The translations under genes were made by a program, and so were the position numbers. This document shows, piece after piece, positions 62,186-64,000 of a stretch of DNA of 64,000 bases. The notes under the pieces were generated by a model. The model was not told the DNA's origin, did not search any database, and saw only the letters and a list, made by a program, of their open reading frames with translations. Each line of letters starts with the position of its first letter. Position 1 is the stretch's first letter. Source of the DNA: Alphaproteobacteria bacterium (GTDB lineage: Bacteria > Pseudomonadota > Alphaproteobacteria > Micavibrionales > Micavibrionaceae); contig JABAZY010000019.1 of the NCBI GenBank assembly GCA_018608245.1, forward strand, positions 26,772 to 90,771. The letters are read 5' to 3'.

Positions 62186-64000
62186 ATGAAGAAATCTTCA
62201 AAATTTATTGTATCATTACTTATAAGTGGTTCTGCCTTTGCTATTGGTATGGCACCAGATTATGTGTCTGCAAAAACATTAAACCCACAAGGCGGTTGGC
62301 AGATTTTAAACTATGAAAACCCTGCTGATGCTAAAAGTTCGTACTGTGCTCTATCCAAACAATATAACGACGATATTGCGCTAACCTTTGGTAAGAATTT
62401 ATTAGATGAATATTCCGCGGCTATTGATTTCACAAAACCTGATTTAGATGTAAACCGTGCCTATAGCATTATGATGACACCAGATAATGATAAAGTGCGG
62501 GCTTATGATATTATGCCAGCTTCAAGGCGCGCGTTTGTTATTAACTTGGGTGGTAAAGACGATATTTTCAAATCACTCGCTAGCTCTGAGCTTTTAATAG
62601 TTGAAATCGATAGCAAAAAATATGAATTCAAAATTCCTGATATGTCTGTTGGGCAAAAGCAATTAAATGATTGTGTCGCTGGTTTGAAGGGCTATGATGA
62701 GAGCAAGAAATTTGCTTCCAAATCTGGCTTTAGTGCGGAAAAATCAAAACCGTCAGAACCTATTAAGGCCGAGCCAAAACCTGTTTCAGAATCTGAACCA
62801 ATCGTTGTGAGCATTGCTGACATGGCACCTGAGGTTGAAGAAATAAATATTGATCCACCTGTTGCTAGCAAAACAAATGCTGCATTAGATCAAGAAATTG
62901 AACTTTCTAGTATTGAGCCTATCAAAGAGGTCGTGAAAAAAGAACCACCGAAAATCATTGAAGCGCCTGCGCCAATTATTGTTGATGCTGAAGAAATTGA
63001 TGACTCTGCTTTCTTCCCTGCGCCAGCCAAAAAAATAGTAGAAGAAGAAATTATTTTATCTGAAGTAAAACCTTTTGAAGCACCAAAGCCTATAATCGAA
63101 ACAACCAAAGCTGAAACAAAGATGGCACCTTTGGAAGAGGCGTTGCCTTTGCCAGATCTTGATGTTGTTGAAGAAGCACCGCGTAACATTATTAAGCCTC
63201 CTGCAATTATTGAACCACCATTGGTACAGGCCGAAGTGTCTCCAATGGTTGCGCCTAAAATCGATTTAGCAGATGAGAGCATATCTATTGCCGAAAAAAC
63301 CGTGAAGAAAGAGGGGACTGTTTCTCGTGCTTTGGGCGGTTTAGCGTCTATTAAAAATAAAGTACTACCTAAAAACCCAGAGAAAAAACCTGATGCGCCA
63401 ATAGCTGTAGCGCCAATTGTTGAAGAAACACCTGCACCAGTTATTGCAATGGCTGAACCTGAAGTGAGAGCGGAATTTTTTCCTGAAGTAAAGCAAGCTC
63501 CTGTGCCTGTTGTCCCAGAGAAGTTAGTGGAGCTATCCACGGAAAATGCAACGCTTAAGGGCGACCTGACAGATCTGAAACAAGATTTGGAAGCGATGGA
63601 AAAAGAACAGGCTGAAAATAAAGCTAAGCGTGAAGCGCAAAGTAAAAAAATTGATATCCAAAAAGATATGGAAGAAAAAGTTGCGCGCGAAGCGATGCTG
63701 GCACGGATTGCAACATTGGAAGCTGAGAATAAAAAATTCTATGAAGATGCAAAACAAGCCCGTGCAGAAATTGACAATGCAGTTATTGAAGTTGCAAACC
63801 AAGCGTTAGAGAAAACGCAAGACATACAAAGTCAGTTAGAGGCGGCAAAGGCCGATAACTTCAAACTTTCAAGAGAGCTGGAAGAAGCCAATAAGTTACA
63901 AGAAAATGCACTTGTAAGTGCGGCAGCGAATGATCCCAACCTCCAAAAAACAATTCAACGTAATAATGAAGCAGAACGTGAGTTGAAGCGGTTGGGTAAG
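62186..64000 (+). CDS. Exported coiled-coil protein, cut by window edge
   Basis: Open to the window end, at least 605 residues. A signal peptide (KFIVSLLISGSAFAIGMAPD region, about 1-31) is followed by a domain at about 34-172 that resembles the N-terminal domain of the preceding protein: GGWQILN opens it, a Cys follows, AIDFTKPDLDVNRAYSIMMT and RAFVINLGGKDD lie in the middle and LNDCVAGLKGYDE closes it. From about 190 to 445 it is Pro/Glu/Val/Ala-rich and disordered. From about 450 to the edge it is a long coiled coil (ELSTENATLKGDLTDLK and on). ATG at 62186 has TAGAGA upstream. Resembles FimV-like layouts, but no LysM is seen. Confidence 0.75.
   Translation, partial: MKKSSKFIVSLLISGSAFAIGMAPDYVSAKTLNPQGGWQILNYENPADAKSSYCALSKQYNDDIALTFGKNLLDEYSAAIDFTKPDLDVNRAYSIMMTPDNDKVRAYDIMPASRRAFVINLGGKDDIFKSLASSELLIVEIDSKKYEFKIPDMSVGQKQLNDCVAGLKGYDESKKFASKSGFSAEKSKPSEPIKAEPKPVSESEPIVVSIADMAPEVEEINIDPPVASKTNAALDQEIELSSIEPIKEVVKKEPPKIIEAPAPIIVDAEEIDDSAFFPAPAKKIVEEEIILSEVKPFEAPKPIIETTKAETKMAPLEEALPLPDLDVVEEAPRNIIKPPAIIEPPLVQAEVSPMVAPKIDLADESISIAEKTVKKEGTVSRALGGLASIKNKVLPKNPEKKPDAPIAVAPIVEETPAPVIAMAEPEVRAEFFPEVKQAPVPVVPEKLVELSTENATLKGDLTDLKQDLEAMEKEQAENKAKREAQSKKIDIQKDMEEKVAREAMLARIATLEAENKKFYEDAKQARAEIDNAVIEVANQALEKTQDIQSQLEAAKADNFKLSRELEEANKLQENALVSAAANDPNLQKTIQRNNEAERELKRLGK

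Noticed and set aside
62890..63540. Minus-strand Ser/Gly-rich reading frame
   Set aside because: It is the shadow of the Pro/Glu/Ala-rich segment of the plus-strand exported protein; no ribosome site and biased composition.

Overview
The window is a bacterial chromosome segment, most likely from a low-GC (about 40-45% by eye) alphaproteobacterium, possibly of the Micavibrio/Rhodospirillales-like lineages. The basis is gene content and order: pcm - LysM/M23 lipoprotein - DUF815 ATPase - yajC - secD - secF - Mth938 protein - NDUFAF6-like synthase; lgt - MidA/NDUFAF7 methyltransferase - pgeF; rplY - pth - ychF; a split glycine decarboxylase; TrmFO and UbiK. No rRNA, tRNA, CRISPR array, prophage or transposase gene was seen, and no gene-free stretch exceeds 300 bp. 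The assignment is inference; no database was searched.

Layout. 1-8.3 kb: a formylglutamate amidohydrolase cut by the window edge, a DUF4153 membrane protein, pcm and an NlpD-like lipoprotein. Three unrecognised minus-strand genes (4118-7327) follow, and then a DUF815 ATPase. 8.3-14.2 kb: YajC-SecD-SecF translocon accessory genes, a peptidoglycan-binding protein, an Mth938 protein, Fe/Mn superoxide dismutase and a phytoene-synthase-like protein. 14.2-18.4 kb: trmFO, a TerB-like protein, a lipoprotein and the NhaD antiporter, whose upstream region holds a perfect 18-bp inverted repeat. 18.4-29.1 kb, minus strand: a CutA fragment, the gcvT-gcvH-gcvPA-gcvPB glycine cleavage operon, mutS, dut, coaBC, an alanine-rich anchored protein and ubiE.

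29.2-44.5 kb: mostly housekeeping genes (murJ, trpS, nfu, tsaB, proC, ubiK, rfaD, lgt, midA, pgeF, prs, rplY, pth, ychF), with one polysaccharide-deacetylase-like protein. 44.5-55.8 kb: a large unrecognised coiled-coil protein, ilvE, an OmpR/EnvZ-type pair, a CsaA-like protein, a PleC/DivJ-type PAS kinase, recX, an ABC-2 permease and hslO. 55.8-64 kb: trkH, an OmpA-family lipoprotein, a DJ-1-like protein without the usual cysteine, prfB with a +1 programmed frameshift, and two exported proteins that seem to share an N-terminal domain. The first of these also has two TcpQ-like repeats.

The most interesting non-coding signal is a family of palindromic repeats (five copies between 57320 and 59294) whose stems show paired changes. 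The most interesting coding region is the right edge (60543 to 64000), which looks like the start of an envelope-spanning assembly. Three proteins look like pseudoenzymes: the M23 lipoprotein, the deacetylase and the DJ-1-like protein.
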